A stretch of 32,740 bases of DNA from Chitinophagaceae bacterium (lineage in GTDB: Bacteria; Bacteroidota; Bacteroidia; Chitinophagales; Chitinophagaceae). Shown piece after piece: positions 17,291-25,189 of the stretch. The position numbers and the translations under genes were made by a program. A model generated the notes under the pieces. It was not told the DNA's origin. It was given only the letters and a program-made list of their open reading frames with translations, and ran no database searches. How positions within the stretch are numbered: position 1 is the first letter of the stretch; every line of letters begins with the position of its first letter. The stretch covers positions 1 through 32,740 of the forward strand of contig CANGMZ010000028.1 of NCBI GenBank assembly GCA_947454715.1. Direction: 5' to 3'.

Positions 17291-17303
17291 TTTTAAGTAA
17301 TGA

Positions 17304-17693
17304 CTAATTCACCTGATTTTTCAATTTTGAAGAAAGCTGAAGGAGTAGAAAGAAGACCAGAAATACAATAGGCTCAGTAAATCTGTTTCGTATGCCTGTG
17401 CCGGCTCTTAAAACTAACATATTGCCCGAAAAGTGGTGTATAGTGACACTCAAAAGGAATACTATTATTGCAAGTACATATAGCCCGACCCACAAATACC
17501 CGACCCATTTTTCCTGCTTTCTCCAGTTGATGTAACCTATAGCTGCTGTTGTGAAAAAAGCGATCAGATGTACTCCCTGATTAACAATAGGGCTAAAGAT
17601 ATTTGTCTTAGCTGTGCCGAAATAATCTACATTGGCCCAACTAATTAGAATGATAACAATTAGCGAAACGATGAACATTGACCTACCCTGCAT
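17304..17693 (-). CDS. Exosortase-associated small membrane protein
   Basis: A 129-residue protein with about four membrane segments (near residues 6-20, 38-55, 66-83 and 108-122). Its start overlaps the end of the exosortase gene by 11 bp (17683-17693), a translationally coupled pair. The C-terminal part, NRFTEPIVFLVFFLLLQL, recalls the conserved R-F-x-x-P plus hydrophobic tail of proteins that accompany exosortases in Bacteroidota, but the rest is not clearly alignable by eye. It probably acts with the exosortase in the inner membrane. Function is unknown. A homolog in an exosortase F-type system is the alternative reading. The bidirectional hairpin at 17251-17290 follows the stop codon. 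Confidence 0.7.
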   Translation of the reverse strand: MQGRSMFIVSLIVIILISWANVDYFGTAKTNIFSPIVNQGVHLIAFFTTAAIGYINWRKQEKWVGYLWVGLYVLAIIVFLLSVTIHHFSGNMLVLRAGTGIRNRFTEPIVFLVFFLLLQLSSKLKNQVN

Positions 17694-18234
17694 TGGCTGT
17701 GTCTTTTTTCGTGTATATGGTCCACAAATAGAAAACCAGCAGGTAAACTGAAGCAGTAAAAATGTAATGATGGCTGATATCTACCCAGCCTTTATGCGCC
17801 ATATTTAGCCATGCTATGAGCGCACAGCGTATAGTGTTGATGAAGTAAATATAAGGCAACCCAATAATAATGAACATAATTCTTCTGCTCATTGTACCCG
17901 GGAAACAAAAGAGAAAAGAAATATACAGCACAATAATATCCAGTGCGTTACAAGGGTCAAGAATACCTAAAACGCCATGACCATTAACAGTAATGATAGC
18001 TGACCGAGTTGCATTATTGTGTGTGTAGATTGTTCCTACATTATCATAAAATACAGATAGTAGTTTAGCGGTGGAAAAGCAGGTAATATTGGTTAACTGT
18101 CGATCCGGTATTCTTATTGGCACCAGTAAAAAACTATATAACAACTGCCAGCCAATAAATATAAGCAACGCCCTCAACAGGAAAGACCTGATAAGCTTGG
18201 GGACCTTGTTGTATAGTGCTTTAATGTCTGACAA
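17683..18234 (-). CDS. Exosortase family protein (XrtX/XrtF-like)
   Basis: A 183-residue inner-membrane transpeptidase-like protein. Exosortases cleave a C-terminal signal of exported proteins and transfer them to a surface acceptor. The catalytic trio is visible in the family order: Cys95 in ILDPCNALDIIVLY, Arg136 in FINTIRCALIAWLN, and His155 or His156 in WVDISHHYIFTASVY, each in or next to a membrane segment. There are about five hydrophobic helices. At about 180 residues it is the short Bacteroidota form; DPCNALD looks closer to the XrtX type than to the XrtF EGCNA form, but that is from memory. It overlaps the downstream small membrane gene by 11 bp. No protein in the window has a recognisable exosortase target tail, so the substrate is elsewhere. 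Confidence 0.85.
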   Translation of the reverse strand: MSDIKALYNKVPKLIRSFLLRALLIFIGWQLLYSFLLVPIRIPDRQLTNITCFSTAKLLSVFYDNVGTIYTHNNATRSAIITVNGHGVLGILDPCNALDIIVLYISFLFCFPGTMSRRIMFIIIGLPYIYFINTIRCALIAWLNMAHKGWVDISHHYIFTASVYLLVFYLWTIYTKKDTANAG

Positions 18235-18393
18235 TATAATCTAATGGGGTTATCAAGAATAAATATATGCAATTCAGTGTGCAAAGGTATAGTGTTTCCA
18301 TATATAATTTTGTAAACAAAGTGTGATGTGTCGAATTAGAAAAAACGCATCATATAGGGTGCTAATTCCTAACTTCGTAATAATAGAATACTT

Positions 18394-19044
18394 GTGGAAT
18401 TGCAATTGATAGAACTATTAAGAGACCGGCTAAAAGAGCCACTTCCCGGCATTAAAGCTCAAGAACTAATGATGGGCAGGGTAAGAGTAATGCCCCCTGT
18501 TATACCTGAAAATGCACGCCCAAGTGCAGTGCTATGTCTTATATTTCCGGTTGATGGGGAACCACATATTTTGTTTATGAAACGAAGGGAGGACAATACG
18601 GCGCACAGCGGGCAGGTGAGTTTTCCGGGCGGCAGTTATGAGCCAGCTGACGCTAACTACCGGGCAACTGCGCTACGAGAGGCTCAGGAAGAGGTTGGTG
18701 TAATGTCTGATGAAGTAGATATACTTGGTGCACTTACATCATTATACATACCCGTGAGTAACTTTAATGTTTATCCATATCTTGGCTATGCAGCACAACG
18801 CCCTGCATACAACCTCAGTCAGCAAGAGGTTTCATATATTATTGAAGTGCCTGTAAAAAGTTTGTTCCACCCGGAACGTAAAGCGATAACCAGTGTTACC
18901 TCGCCCAAAATGCCCGGTATGAGCCTCAAAGTGAATGCATACATACTGGAGGATAACACAATAATATGGGGTGCTACTGCAATGATATTATCTGAACTTG
19001 AAGTGATTTTAAGAGAGCTTAACTTACTTCTTGCCAGTAAGTAA
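18394..19044 (+). CDS. Nudix hydrolase, CoA pyrophosphatase type
   Basis: A 216-residue Nudix enzyme. The codon at 18394 is GTG (MELQLIELLRDRLKEP in translation); an internal ATG at 18469 is the alternative but would cut the N-terminal helix. The upstream motif LFMKRREDNTAHSGQVSFPGG followed by TALREAQEEVGV is the combination typical of the CoA pyrophosphatase (NudL/PCD1) group, which hydrolyses CoA or oxidised CoA to phosphopantetheine and 3',5'-ADP. The Nudix box has its RExxEE core; the first Glu of the consensus appears as Asp, as in this subgroup. The 3' end overlaps the stop end of the ctpA-like gene by 21 bp (convergent, 19024-19044). Cytoplasmic. The promoter lies in the short gap shared with the divergent exosortase unit, but no box is convincing. 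Confidence 0.87.
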   Translation: MELQLIELLRDRLKEPLPGIKAQELMMGRVRVMPPVIPENARPSAVLCLIFPVDGEPHILFMKRREDNTAHSGQVSFPGGSYEPADANYRATALREAQEEVGVMSDEVDILGALTSLYIPVSNFNVYPYLGYAAQRPAYNLSQQEVSYIIEVPVKSLFHPERKAITSVTSPKMPGMSLKVNAYILEDNTIIWGATAMILSELEVILRELNLLLASK

Positions 19045-20712
19045 TACATTATACTCAGCAGGTGCCATTAATAATGATAATGCCTTGTCTAGCTGCTTAT
19101 CGTGTGTCATGTTTTGAGCAATGCGACCGCGATTAAAATAGTAGCGGGAAACTATTTCGTTTTCAAGCATTTGCTTAACAGATTCTTTGTTTTTCAGCAA
19201 ATCTTGCTTTTTGTCATGAGACAGTTTCGCTTTTAGTGCATCAAATTCAGCTTTTGACTCATCAAAATACTTTTCCTTTACTGCTTTTGCCTTTAGGGAG
19301 TCCAACTCTGATTCAGTTTCTGTTTTATAGGAGTAATCTTTCTTATCTAACCATTTTGTAAAATCAGCAAACTCTGCGTCAGTGAGCGCAAATTTTGATG
19401 GTTCTGCTATTGTTTTGTGTTTTCCTGCATAGTCTGTAGCATAGTCGAACAGGTAGTTTTTAACGTAAAGCGTCACCGCGACCTGAGCCATTGGGTCATC
19501 TTTCAGTTTCACATCTGGCTCTATACCACCACCACTAAGCACTGTACGACCATTGCGTGTTTTGTATGATTTTTTCAAAGAGTCTGCAAAAGTATTTACC
19601 GTATGGTCGGCATTACGGTGGGTGTAATCTAGCGCCTGTATGCAACGACCACTTGGGGTATAATAACGAGCAATGGTGAGTTTAAGATGTGCATTGAATC
19701 CCAGCGGACGAGTTACCTGCACCAAACCTTTACCATAAGAACGTTCGCCAATAATTACCCCTCTGTCAATATCCTGCATTGTACCGGCAACTATTTCTGA
19801 TGCTGAAGCAGAAGATTTATTAACCAACACTGTAAGTGGCAAGTCTTTGTTCCATACCGCTCCTGATGTTTTATACTCTTTATCCATATCTGCGATCTTA
19901 CCTCTGGTATTTACTACGGTCTGGTCTCTGTCTACAAATATGTTACAAATGTTTACCGCCTCATCAACAAGTCCTCCCGGGTTATTGCGCAGGTCAAGTA
20001 CAAGCCCTTTGAGGCTCGGCTGTACTTTCTGGAGGCTGTCATAAGCATTTCGTACCTGGCGCGCGCAACCTTGTGTGAACTGAGTAAGTTTCACATAAGC
20101 AATATTTTTCTGTGGTCCCATCAATGTAGCATAAGGCACGCTCGATATTTCGATTTCTCCACGGGTGATCATTTTCTTTGATTCGGCACTTGTGTAAGCA
20201 TCTTTTACTGTCAAGGTCAGCTGTGTGCCCGGTGACCCTTTGAGTAAAAGACTCAAATCATCTACACTTTTTCCTTTTACTGATTGATTGTCAACAGAAA
20301 GGACAATATCTCCGGGATGCAGGCCGGCCTTTTGAGCCGGGCTGTTTTCATATACATCGCCTATGAAAATATCATCACCCTTGCGGTGCATGTTAGCGCC
20401 AATACCACCATATTTTCCGGTGGTCATGAATTCATAGTCTTCCACATCAGATTCGGTGATATAATTAGTATATGGGTCCAGATCTTCGAGCATAGCGTCA
20501 ACGCCTGTTTTTACGAGTTTTCCGGGTTCAATAGGGTCTACGTAATAAGTATTTAACTCTTTGAATAGGCTGGTGTAAATATCAAGATTTTTGGAGATCT
20601 CGAAATAAGGATCGTCTGAAGATTTGGCATGTATAAAGAAAAATGCAGTAGCAGATAATGTTACACCTGCAATAAACCCCTTAGCCTTAGTTATTTTTTT
20701 CAGAAAAATCAT
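19024..20712 (-). CDS. C-terminal processing S41 peptidase
   Basis: A membrane-anchored or periplasmic serine/lysine protease that processes or degrades periplasmic proteins. I choose ATG 20712 (MIFLKKITKAKGF, 562 residues); the ATG at 20721 adds three. An uncleaved signal anchor spans about residues 10-30. A PDZ domain follows (GGIGANMHRKGDDIFIGDV, then AGLHPGDIVLSVDN), then the protease core with LDLRNNPGGLVDEAV. The catalytic set is Ser303 in KSSASASEI, Asp314 in QDIDRG and Lys328 in RSYGKG, with spacing matching E. coli Tsp. The C-terminal region after residue 400 is long, charged and helical (KDYSYKTETESELD onward), typical of Bacteroidota CtpA. The 3' end overlaps the convergent Nudix gene by 21 bp. 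It is divergently arranged with the exported protein at 20875. Confidence 0.93.
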   Translation of the reverse strand: MIFLKKITKAKGFIAGVTLSATAFFFIHAKSSDDPYFEISKNLDIYTSLFKELNTYYVDPIEPGKLVKTGVDAMLEDLDPYTNYITESDVEDYEFMTTGKYGGIGANMHRKGDDIFIGDVYENSPAQKAGLHPGDIVLSVDNQSVKGKSVDDLSLLLKGSPGTQLTLTVKDAYTSAESKKMITRGEIEISSVPYATLMGPQKNIAYVKLTQFTQGCARQVRNAYDSLQKVQPSLKGLVLDLRNNPGGLVDEAVNICNIFVDRDQTVVNTRGKIADMDKEYKTSGAVWNKDLPLTVLVNKSSASASEIVAGTMQDIDRGVIIGERSYGKGLVQVTRPLGFNAHLKLTIARYYTPSGRCIQALDYTHRNADHTVNTFADSLKKSYKTRNGRTVLSGGGIEPDVKLKDDPMAQVAVTLYVKNYLFDYATDYAGKHKTIAEPSKFALTDAEFADFTKWLDKKDYSYKTETESELDSLKAKAVKEKYFDESKAEFDALKAKLSHDKKQDLLKNKESVKQMLENEIVSRYYFNRGRIAQNMTHDKQLDKALSLLMAPAEYNVLLTGKK

Positions 20713-20874
20713 GACGCACAACTTATTATAGTATCAAGTAGCAATGTACGAATTCTAATGCATCGGCAAACCTGTGGTAAATATAATTTAACCAAAAGCA
20801 TTGTGAATTGTACATATTGCGTAAATTGTATCATAATTGGTCCTTGATCAAAAACTTCATACATATCTTTCGCC

Positions 20875-21528
20875 ATGAACAATAAAGTGCTTCTATTATT
20901 AATTGCCTTTCTGCTTCCGGTGCTTGTAGCTATAGGGCAGAAGCCATTTATAGAAGGCACAATAAAGTATAAAGTAACATTTGAGGCTGCTGATAACAAA
21001 GCCTATAACGGCACTTACACCTTTACTTTCAAAAACGGGCAAATAAGGAAAGAGCTTAAACTTACCAATGGGTTTCAGGATATAGTATTGATCAATACGA
21101 ACAATAATACTATCTACTCCCTCCGCAACAAAAACGGAAAAATGTTTGCAATACAACTCTCTATGGAAGAGATGACAGAACGCCAAAAACAGTATAAAGG
21201 TTACTCGATTACTGAAGAGACCGGAAAAGAAAAAATGTTTGCCGGTAAGAAGGGTATAAAAAGCCTGGTGAGATATAAAAATGGAATGTCGTCAGAACTT
21301 TATCTCAACAAAGACTGGTATGCGGAAAAAAGTATTGCTTTTGAACGTTTCCCGGATGCGCGCTTCATTCCGCTTATGTATAGTTATAAAGATGATGCCC
21401 GCGGTTTCTCAATGCAGATGGAAGTAGAATCTATCAGCGAAGAGCCGGTAGAGAACTCTATGTTTCGGATTCCTGAGGATTACAGAATCATATCGAACGA
21501 AGAATACAAACAACTTAGCAGGCAATAA
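20875..21528 (+). CDS. Exported protein, DUF4412/LolA-like pattern
   Basis: A 217-residue protein with a signal peptide (MNNKVLLLLIAFLLPVLVAIG, then QKP). The mature part alternates short beta strands: GTIKYKVTF, NGTYTFTFKNGQIRKELKL, FQDIVLINTNNNTIYSL, ELYLNKDWYAEKS, and a closing MFRIPEDYRIIS before a helical tail (EEYKQLSRQ). That is the shape of Bacteroidota periplasmic DUF4412 or LolA-like half-barrels, which may bind lipids or lipoproteins; the family match is tentative. The ATG at 20875 follows a TATCTTTC-like -7 sequence. It is divergent from the CtpA-like protease (153 bp gap) and precedes the isoaspartyl peptidase by 66 bp, so it may be co-transcribed with it. No catalytic residues are evident. 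Confidence 0.65.
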   Translation: MNNKVLLLLIAFLLPVLVAIGQKPFIEGTIKYKVTFEAADNKAYNGTYTFTFKNGQIRKELKLTNGFQDIVLINTNNNTIYSLRNKNGKMFAIQLSMEEMTERQKQYKGYSITEETGKEKMFAGKKGIKSLVRYKNGMSSELYLNKDWYAEKSIAFERFPDARFIPLMYSYKDDARGFSMQMEVESISEEPVENSMFRIPEDYRIISNEEYKQLSRQ

Positions 21529-21594
21529 AGGAATTCCCTTCATTAAGAAATATTACTTTTAGCAATTCAACAAGACTAACATCATTTCAAGTAT

Positions 21595-22533
21595 ATGACA
21601 CAAAAATATTGCATTGTCATACATGGCGGTGCCGGAACGATATTGCGCAGCACAATGACCACTGAACTGCAACTACAGTATGAAAATGGATTGCAGCAGG
21701 CAATTGATGCGGGTTACAGCATTTTGGCAGCCGGTGGCAGCGCCGTAGATGCTATAGAAGCAGCGGTAAGCAGTCTGGAAGATTTTCCGTTGTTTAATGC
21801 AGGTAAGGGAAGTGTTTTTAACCATATAGGATTGCATGAAATGGATGCGGCTATTATGGATGGGAAAACACTTGAGGCCGGTGCAGTATGTGGTATAGCA
21901 CATGCAAAAAACCCGGTGCAAGTAGCCAGAGCAGTGATGGAACATAGCGGGCATGTGATGCTTGCAGGATTAGGTGCAGAGGAGTTTGCAAAAGCTCAGG
22001 GCATGAAAATGGAAGATGATGCTTATTTCTATACAGCACAACGTTATCAACAGTGGCAAGATGCACTGAAAGAAGGTGTAGTGCAGCTAGACCATACAGA
22101 AAAAGATAAGACGGATAAGAAGTTTGGTACTGTAGGTGCAGTGGCACTGGATATGAATGGCAACCTTGCCGCTGCAACCAGCACAGGGGGACTTACTAAC
22201 AAAAAATTTGGGCGTATTGGCGATAGCCCTGTAATAGGTGCGGGCACGTATGCTAATAACAATACTTGTGCAATATCATGTACGGGTGTAGGAGAGTTGT
22301 TTATACGCTCAGTAGTGGCTTATGATATTTCGTGTCTGGTAGACTACAAGGGTTTATCTCTGAAAGAAGCGTGCAACATTGTGGTACATGATAAGTTAGT
22401 GAAAATAGGCGGTGAAGGTGGGCTTATTGCGTTAGATAAAGATGGCAATATAGAAATGCCATTTAACAGTGAAGGAATGTACCGCGCTTGCAAAACGAGT
22501 GATGGCAGAAACGAAGTATTGATTTATAAATAG
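21595..22533 (+). CDS. Isoaspartyl peptidase / L-asparaginase (Ntn hydrolase)
   Basis: A 312-residue member of the plant-type asparaginase family, which self-cleaves to alpha and beta subunits and removes beta-aspartyl (isoaspartyl) residues from dipeptides or hydrolyses asparagine. The N-terminal signature is IVIHGGAGTI; GGSAVDAIEAAVSSLEDFPLFNAGKGS follows. The autoprocessing site is in KKFGTVGAVALD: Thr179 would be the new N-terminal nucleophile of the beta chain. A conserved GG-TNKKFGRIGDSPVIGAGTYA stretch and a later RSVVAYDI motif support the family. The first residue choice, ATG 21595, places the signature at position 9-15, as expected. No signal peptide is seen, so it is probably cytoplasmic. 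A strong hairpin ends the unit and converges on glyS. Confidence 0.93.
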   Translation: MTQKYCIVIHGGAGTILRSTMTTELQLQYENGLQQAIDAGYSILAAGGSAVDAIEAAVSSLEDFPLFNAGKGSVFNHIGLHEMDAAIMDGKTLEAGAVCGIAHAKNPVQVARAVMEHSGHVMLAGLGAEEFAKAQGMKMEDDAYFYTAQRYQQWQDALKEGVVQLDHTEKDKTDKKFGTVGAVALDMNGNLAAATSTGGLTNKKFGRIGDSPVIGAGTYANNNTCAISCTGVGELFIRSVVAYDISCLVDYKGLSLKEACNIVVHDKLVKIGGEGGLIALDKDGNIEMPFNSEGMYRACKTSDGRNEVLIYK

Positions 22534-22594
22534 GCTGTTCTTAAAATCAGTTAACCCTTGCAATAACAATAATTCTGAATTTAGATATTTCTTA

Positions 22595-22632
22595 AACAAT
22601 AACAGCCACCCGAGCAGGTGGCTGTTATTGTT
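22595..22632. terminator. Bidirectional terminator
   Basis: A perfect 16-bp stem (22595-22610 with 22617-22632) and 6-nt loop, with AACAATAACAGCCACC on the left arm. It separates the convergent isoaspartyl peptidase and glycyl-tRNA synthetase genes and ends both. Confidence 0.9.
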
Positions 22633-22650
22633 AGTCTGTATATCAGTTGT

Positions 22651-24084
22651 TTATTTAAACATTTCTACTTTCTCCATTACCAACTTCTTGACATCTGCCA
22701 ATGCAATGCGCTCTTGTAGCATTGTATCTCTGTAACGGATAGTAACTGTTCCATCTTCTTTAGTTTGATGATCAATAGTTACACAGAATGGTGTACCCAG
22801 AGCGTCCATTCGGCGATAGCGTTTCCCAATACTATCTTTCTCTTCATAGAAGCATCTGAACTGAGTTTTGCACTCGTTGATTAATTCGCGAGCTAGTTCT
22901 GGCAAACCATCTTTTTTAGTGAGCGGAAGAACAGCCAGTTTGATAGGTGCCAACATTGGTGGGAACTTCAGCACCACACGGCTATCTTGCTTTTCTTCAG
23001 TACTCAGATCTTCTTCTACATAAGCCTCGCTGAGTATCATCATTACGGTGCGATCAAGCCCTATAGATGTTTCAATAACATAAGGGACATAATGCTGATT
23101 GATCTCGGTATCGAAGTAAGTGAGCTTCTTTCCGCTGAATTGCTGATGTTGCTTCAGGTCAAAATCTGTGCGGCTATGCACACCTTCTACTTCTTTGAAT
23201 CCCATTGGGAAATCGTACTCAATATCGCAAGCCATATCGGCATAGTGTGCCAACTTTACGTGGTCGTGGAACTTATATTTATCAGCAGCTATACCTAAAC
23301 TAAGGTGCCACTTCATGCGAGTTTCTTTCCAGTATTCGTACCATTCCTTTTGAGTGCCCGGCTTTACGAAAAACTGCATTTCCATTTGTTCAAACTCACG
23401 CATACGGAAAATAAAACCACGTGCAACGATTTCGTTTCTGAACGCCTTACCTGTTTGAGCAATACCGAAAGGAATTTTCATTCTACCGGTTTTCTGCACA
23501 TTTAGAAAGTTAACAAAGATTCCCTGTGCAGTTTCCGGGCGCAGATATACTACGTTTGCTTCATCAGCTACAGAACCCATTTCTGTGGAGAACATAAGAT
23601 TGAACTGGCGTACATCTGTCCAGTTACAAGTACCACTAATAGCGCAGCTAATTTTGTGATCTTCAATTAATTGTTTCAAGCCTGCGAAATCATTTGCTTC
23701 AAGCAATAATTCCATCTGGTGTAAAATAGCATCGCCTTTCTCTTTATCCAGCGTTTCCACATACCCTTCGATAAGGTGATCTACTCTGTATCGTTTTTGA
23801 CTGTCTTTATTGTCAATCATAGGGTCGCTGAAATTATCAACGTGCCCGCTTGCTTTCCAAACTGTAGGGTGCATGAAAATAGCAGCATCAATACCTACTA
23901 TATTATCCTGCATCTGTGTCATACTGCGCCACCAGTAGTCACGGATATTTTTCTTGAGTTCTGCACCGTATTGACCATAGTCGTAAACAGCACTCAGACC
24001 ATCATATATTTCACTTGATTGAAAGATAAATCCATATTCTTTGCAGTGGCCGATAATTGCCTGCAACTTATTTTCATTTGCCAT
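22651..24084 (-). CDS. glyS: Glycyl-tRNA synthetase (dimeric class II type)
   Basis: Charges tRNA-Gly in the cytoplasm. The 477-residue single-chain, alpha2-type enzyme (as in Thermus and eukaryotes rather than E. coli's two-subunit form). Visible motifs are VYLRPETAQGIFVNF, the motif-2 stretch FRNEIVARGFIFRMREFEQMEMQFF, and motif 3 in SIGLDRTVMMILSEAY. The C-terminal anticodon-binding domain starts near KFPPMLAPIKLAVLPL and ends VEMFK. The N-terminus (MANENKLQAIIGHCKEYGFIFQSSEIYDGL) is family-like, so the start at 24084 is secure. A TATTTTTG -7-like box lies 7 bp upstream. It is followed by the shared hairpin. No truncation or insertion is seen. Confidence 0.97.
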   Translation of the reverse strand: MANENKLQAIIGHCKEYGFIFQSSEIYDGLSAVYDYGQYGAELKKNIRDYWWRSMTQMQDNIVGIDAAIFMHPTVWKASGHVDNFSDPMIDNKDSQKRYRVDHLIEGYVETLDKEKGDAILHQMELLLEANDFAGLKQLIEDHKISCAISGTCNWTDVRQFNLMFSTEMGSVADEANVVYLRPETAQGIFVNFLNVQKTGRMKIPFGIAQTGKAFRNEIVARGFIFRMREFEQMEMQFFVKPGTQKEWYEYWKETRMKWHLSLGIAADKYKFHDHVKLAHYADMACDIEYDFPMGFKEVEGVHSRTDFDLKQHQQFSGKKLTYFDTEINQHYVPYVIETSIGLDRTVMMILSEAYVEEDLSTEEKQDSRVVLKFPPMLAPIKLAVLPLTKKDGLPELARELINECKTQFRCFYEEKDSIGKRYRRMDALGTPFCVTIDHQTKEDGTVTIRYRDTMLQERIALADVKKLVMEKVEMFK

Positions 24085-24091
24085 AGTATCA

Positions 24092-24099
24092 CAAAAATA
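24092..24099 (-). promoter_or_regulatory. Candidate -7 box for glyS
   Basis: Reads TATTTTTG on the minus strand, an exact TAnnTTTG match, 7 bp upstream of the glyS start. The short distance means a very short or absent leader; no clear -33 element was found. Confidence 0.3.
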
Positions 24100-24154
24100 T
24101 AAACATTGCCGGCAATTGCCTAATGCAGCCGGGCAATGAAATGAATAAGAAAAA

Positions 24155-25189
24155 TTACATTTTATTAAGGTAGTTCATTACCGTTTGGGCTCTTGCATCG
24201 AGCGAATGCTCTGCCAATGCTCTTCTATGACCAGCCATTCTTATGGCATCACGTGTTTCTGCATCAGGTAGAAATCTTTTTATTTGTGCAACCATTTCTT
24301 CAGGCCCATCAAAGAATGCGGCTTCTTCATTTTCCACAAAACAGTTAAGTGACTCTTCGTTGCGCTCATGGAGCATAAACCCTCCTGCTCCCGGAATATG
24401 AAAAGTTCGTGAAGTAATAAGATCGCCTGAGGATGAGCCGATTCTTTGTTCGGACAATATACCCAGATTAATTTTAGAACATTGTATTGCCATAGCATAG
24501 AGGTCGCCCAATATCTCAGTACCTTGTATGCTATCTTTCAAAATTGCAGATGTTGATTTAGACCATTGCCCGCCCCATATTTTCAGGTCAATTCCGGGTA
24601 TATTCTCTTTAATGTAGCTGAGCCACTTTTCTTTTTTAGGCGACCAGGTACCAATAAAAGAGGCATCGTTACCAAAAAATGATAGCTCTTTGTCTGTTAT
24701 AGGGATTATTCTATGAATCTCCGGATCGTAGCCATGTGGGATGAATTGCATGTTCTTCACACCATACTTTTCACCCATATCTTTAATGCCAAATGTTTTT
24801 GTGGTGAATATCTGCTCATAATATGGAATACAAGCAGGGATATATGGGCCATGAGCGGTTGTACTCACATCAGGGAAGAATAATGCCAGTTTACAGTTGT
24901 ATTCTTTTGCATATATCAATGTTTCCGCCATAACAAAAGTGCCTTTATACACCAATATTACATCGGGCTTAAACAGTTTTATTTTATTCTTAATATTATT
25001 ATTGAATTCTTCTACTTGCCTTGGACGGATGATACGCTCTAAAACCTTTGTCACCTTGTTTTTGGTGTTCAAGCTAACGAAATAGAATTCATCAACTACT
25101 TCTATCATGCAGCCTTTTCTGCTGAGCGCTTTAAATAATCCTCCCGCGTTACTTCCTCTCCACAAAGGACCTATACAAAGTATGCGCAT
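24155..25189 (-). CDS. Glycosyltransferase, CgeB/family 1-like
   Basis: A 344-residue soluble glycosyltransferase with the two-domain GT-B layout. The N-terminal domain opens MRILCIGPLWRGSNAGGLF. The C-terminal domain has FIGTWSPKKEKWLSYI, DLKIWGGQWSKS, an acidic loop, then SRTFHIPGAGGFMLHE and EEAAFFDGPEEMVAQIKRFL, the pattern of the Glyco_trans_1_2 (CgeB) group. Such enzymes transfer a nucleotide-sugar-derived sugar to lipid-linked or surface polysaccharides; the substrate is unknown. Its start overlaps the end of the upstream Wzy gene by 19 bp (25171-25189), so the two are translationally coupled. It lies downstream of the polymerase in the same operon and is probably cytoplasmic or membrane-associated. 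Confidence 0.87.
   Translation of the reverse strand: MRILCIGPLWRGSNAGGLFKALSRKGCMIEVVDEFYFVSLNTKNKVTKVLERIIRPRQVEEFNNNIKNKIKLFKPDVILVYKGTFVMAETLIYAKEYNCKLALFFPDVSTTAHGPYIPACIPYYEQIFTTKTFGIKDMGEKYGVKNMQFIPHGYDPEIHRIIPITDKELSFFGNDASFIGTWSPKKEKWLSYIKENIPGIDLKIWGGQWSKSTSAILKDSIQGTEILGDLYAMAIQCSKINLGILSEQRIGSSSGDLITSRTFHIPGAGGFMLHERNEESLNCFVENEEAAFFDGPEEMVAQIKRFLPDAETRDAIRMAGHRRALAEHSLDARAQTVMNYLNKM

Noticed and set aside
20709-20999. A 96-codon minus-strand frame across the CtpA/exported protein gap
   Set aside because: Antisense to the start of the exported protein and spans the divergent promoter region; no protein-like features.
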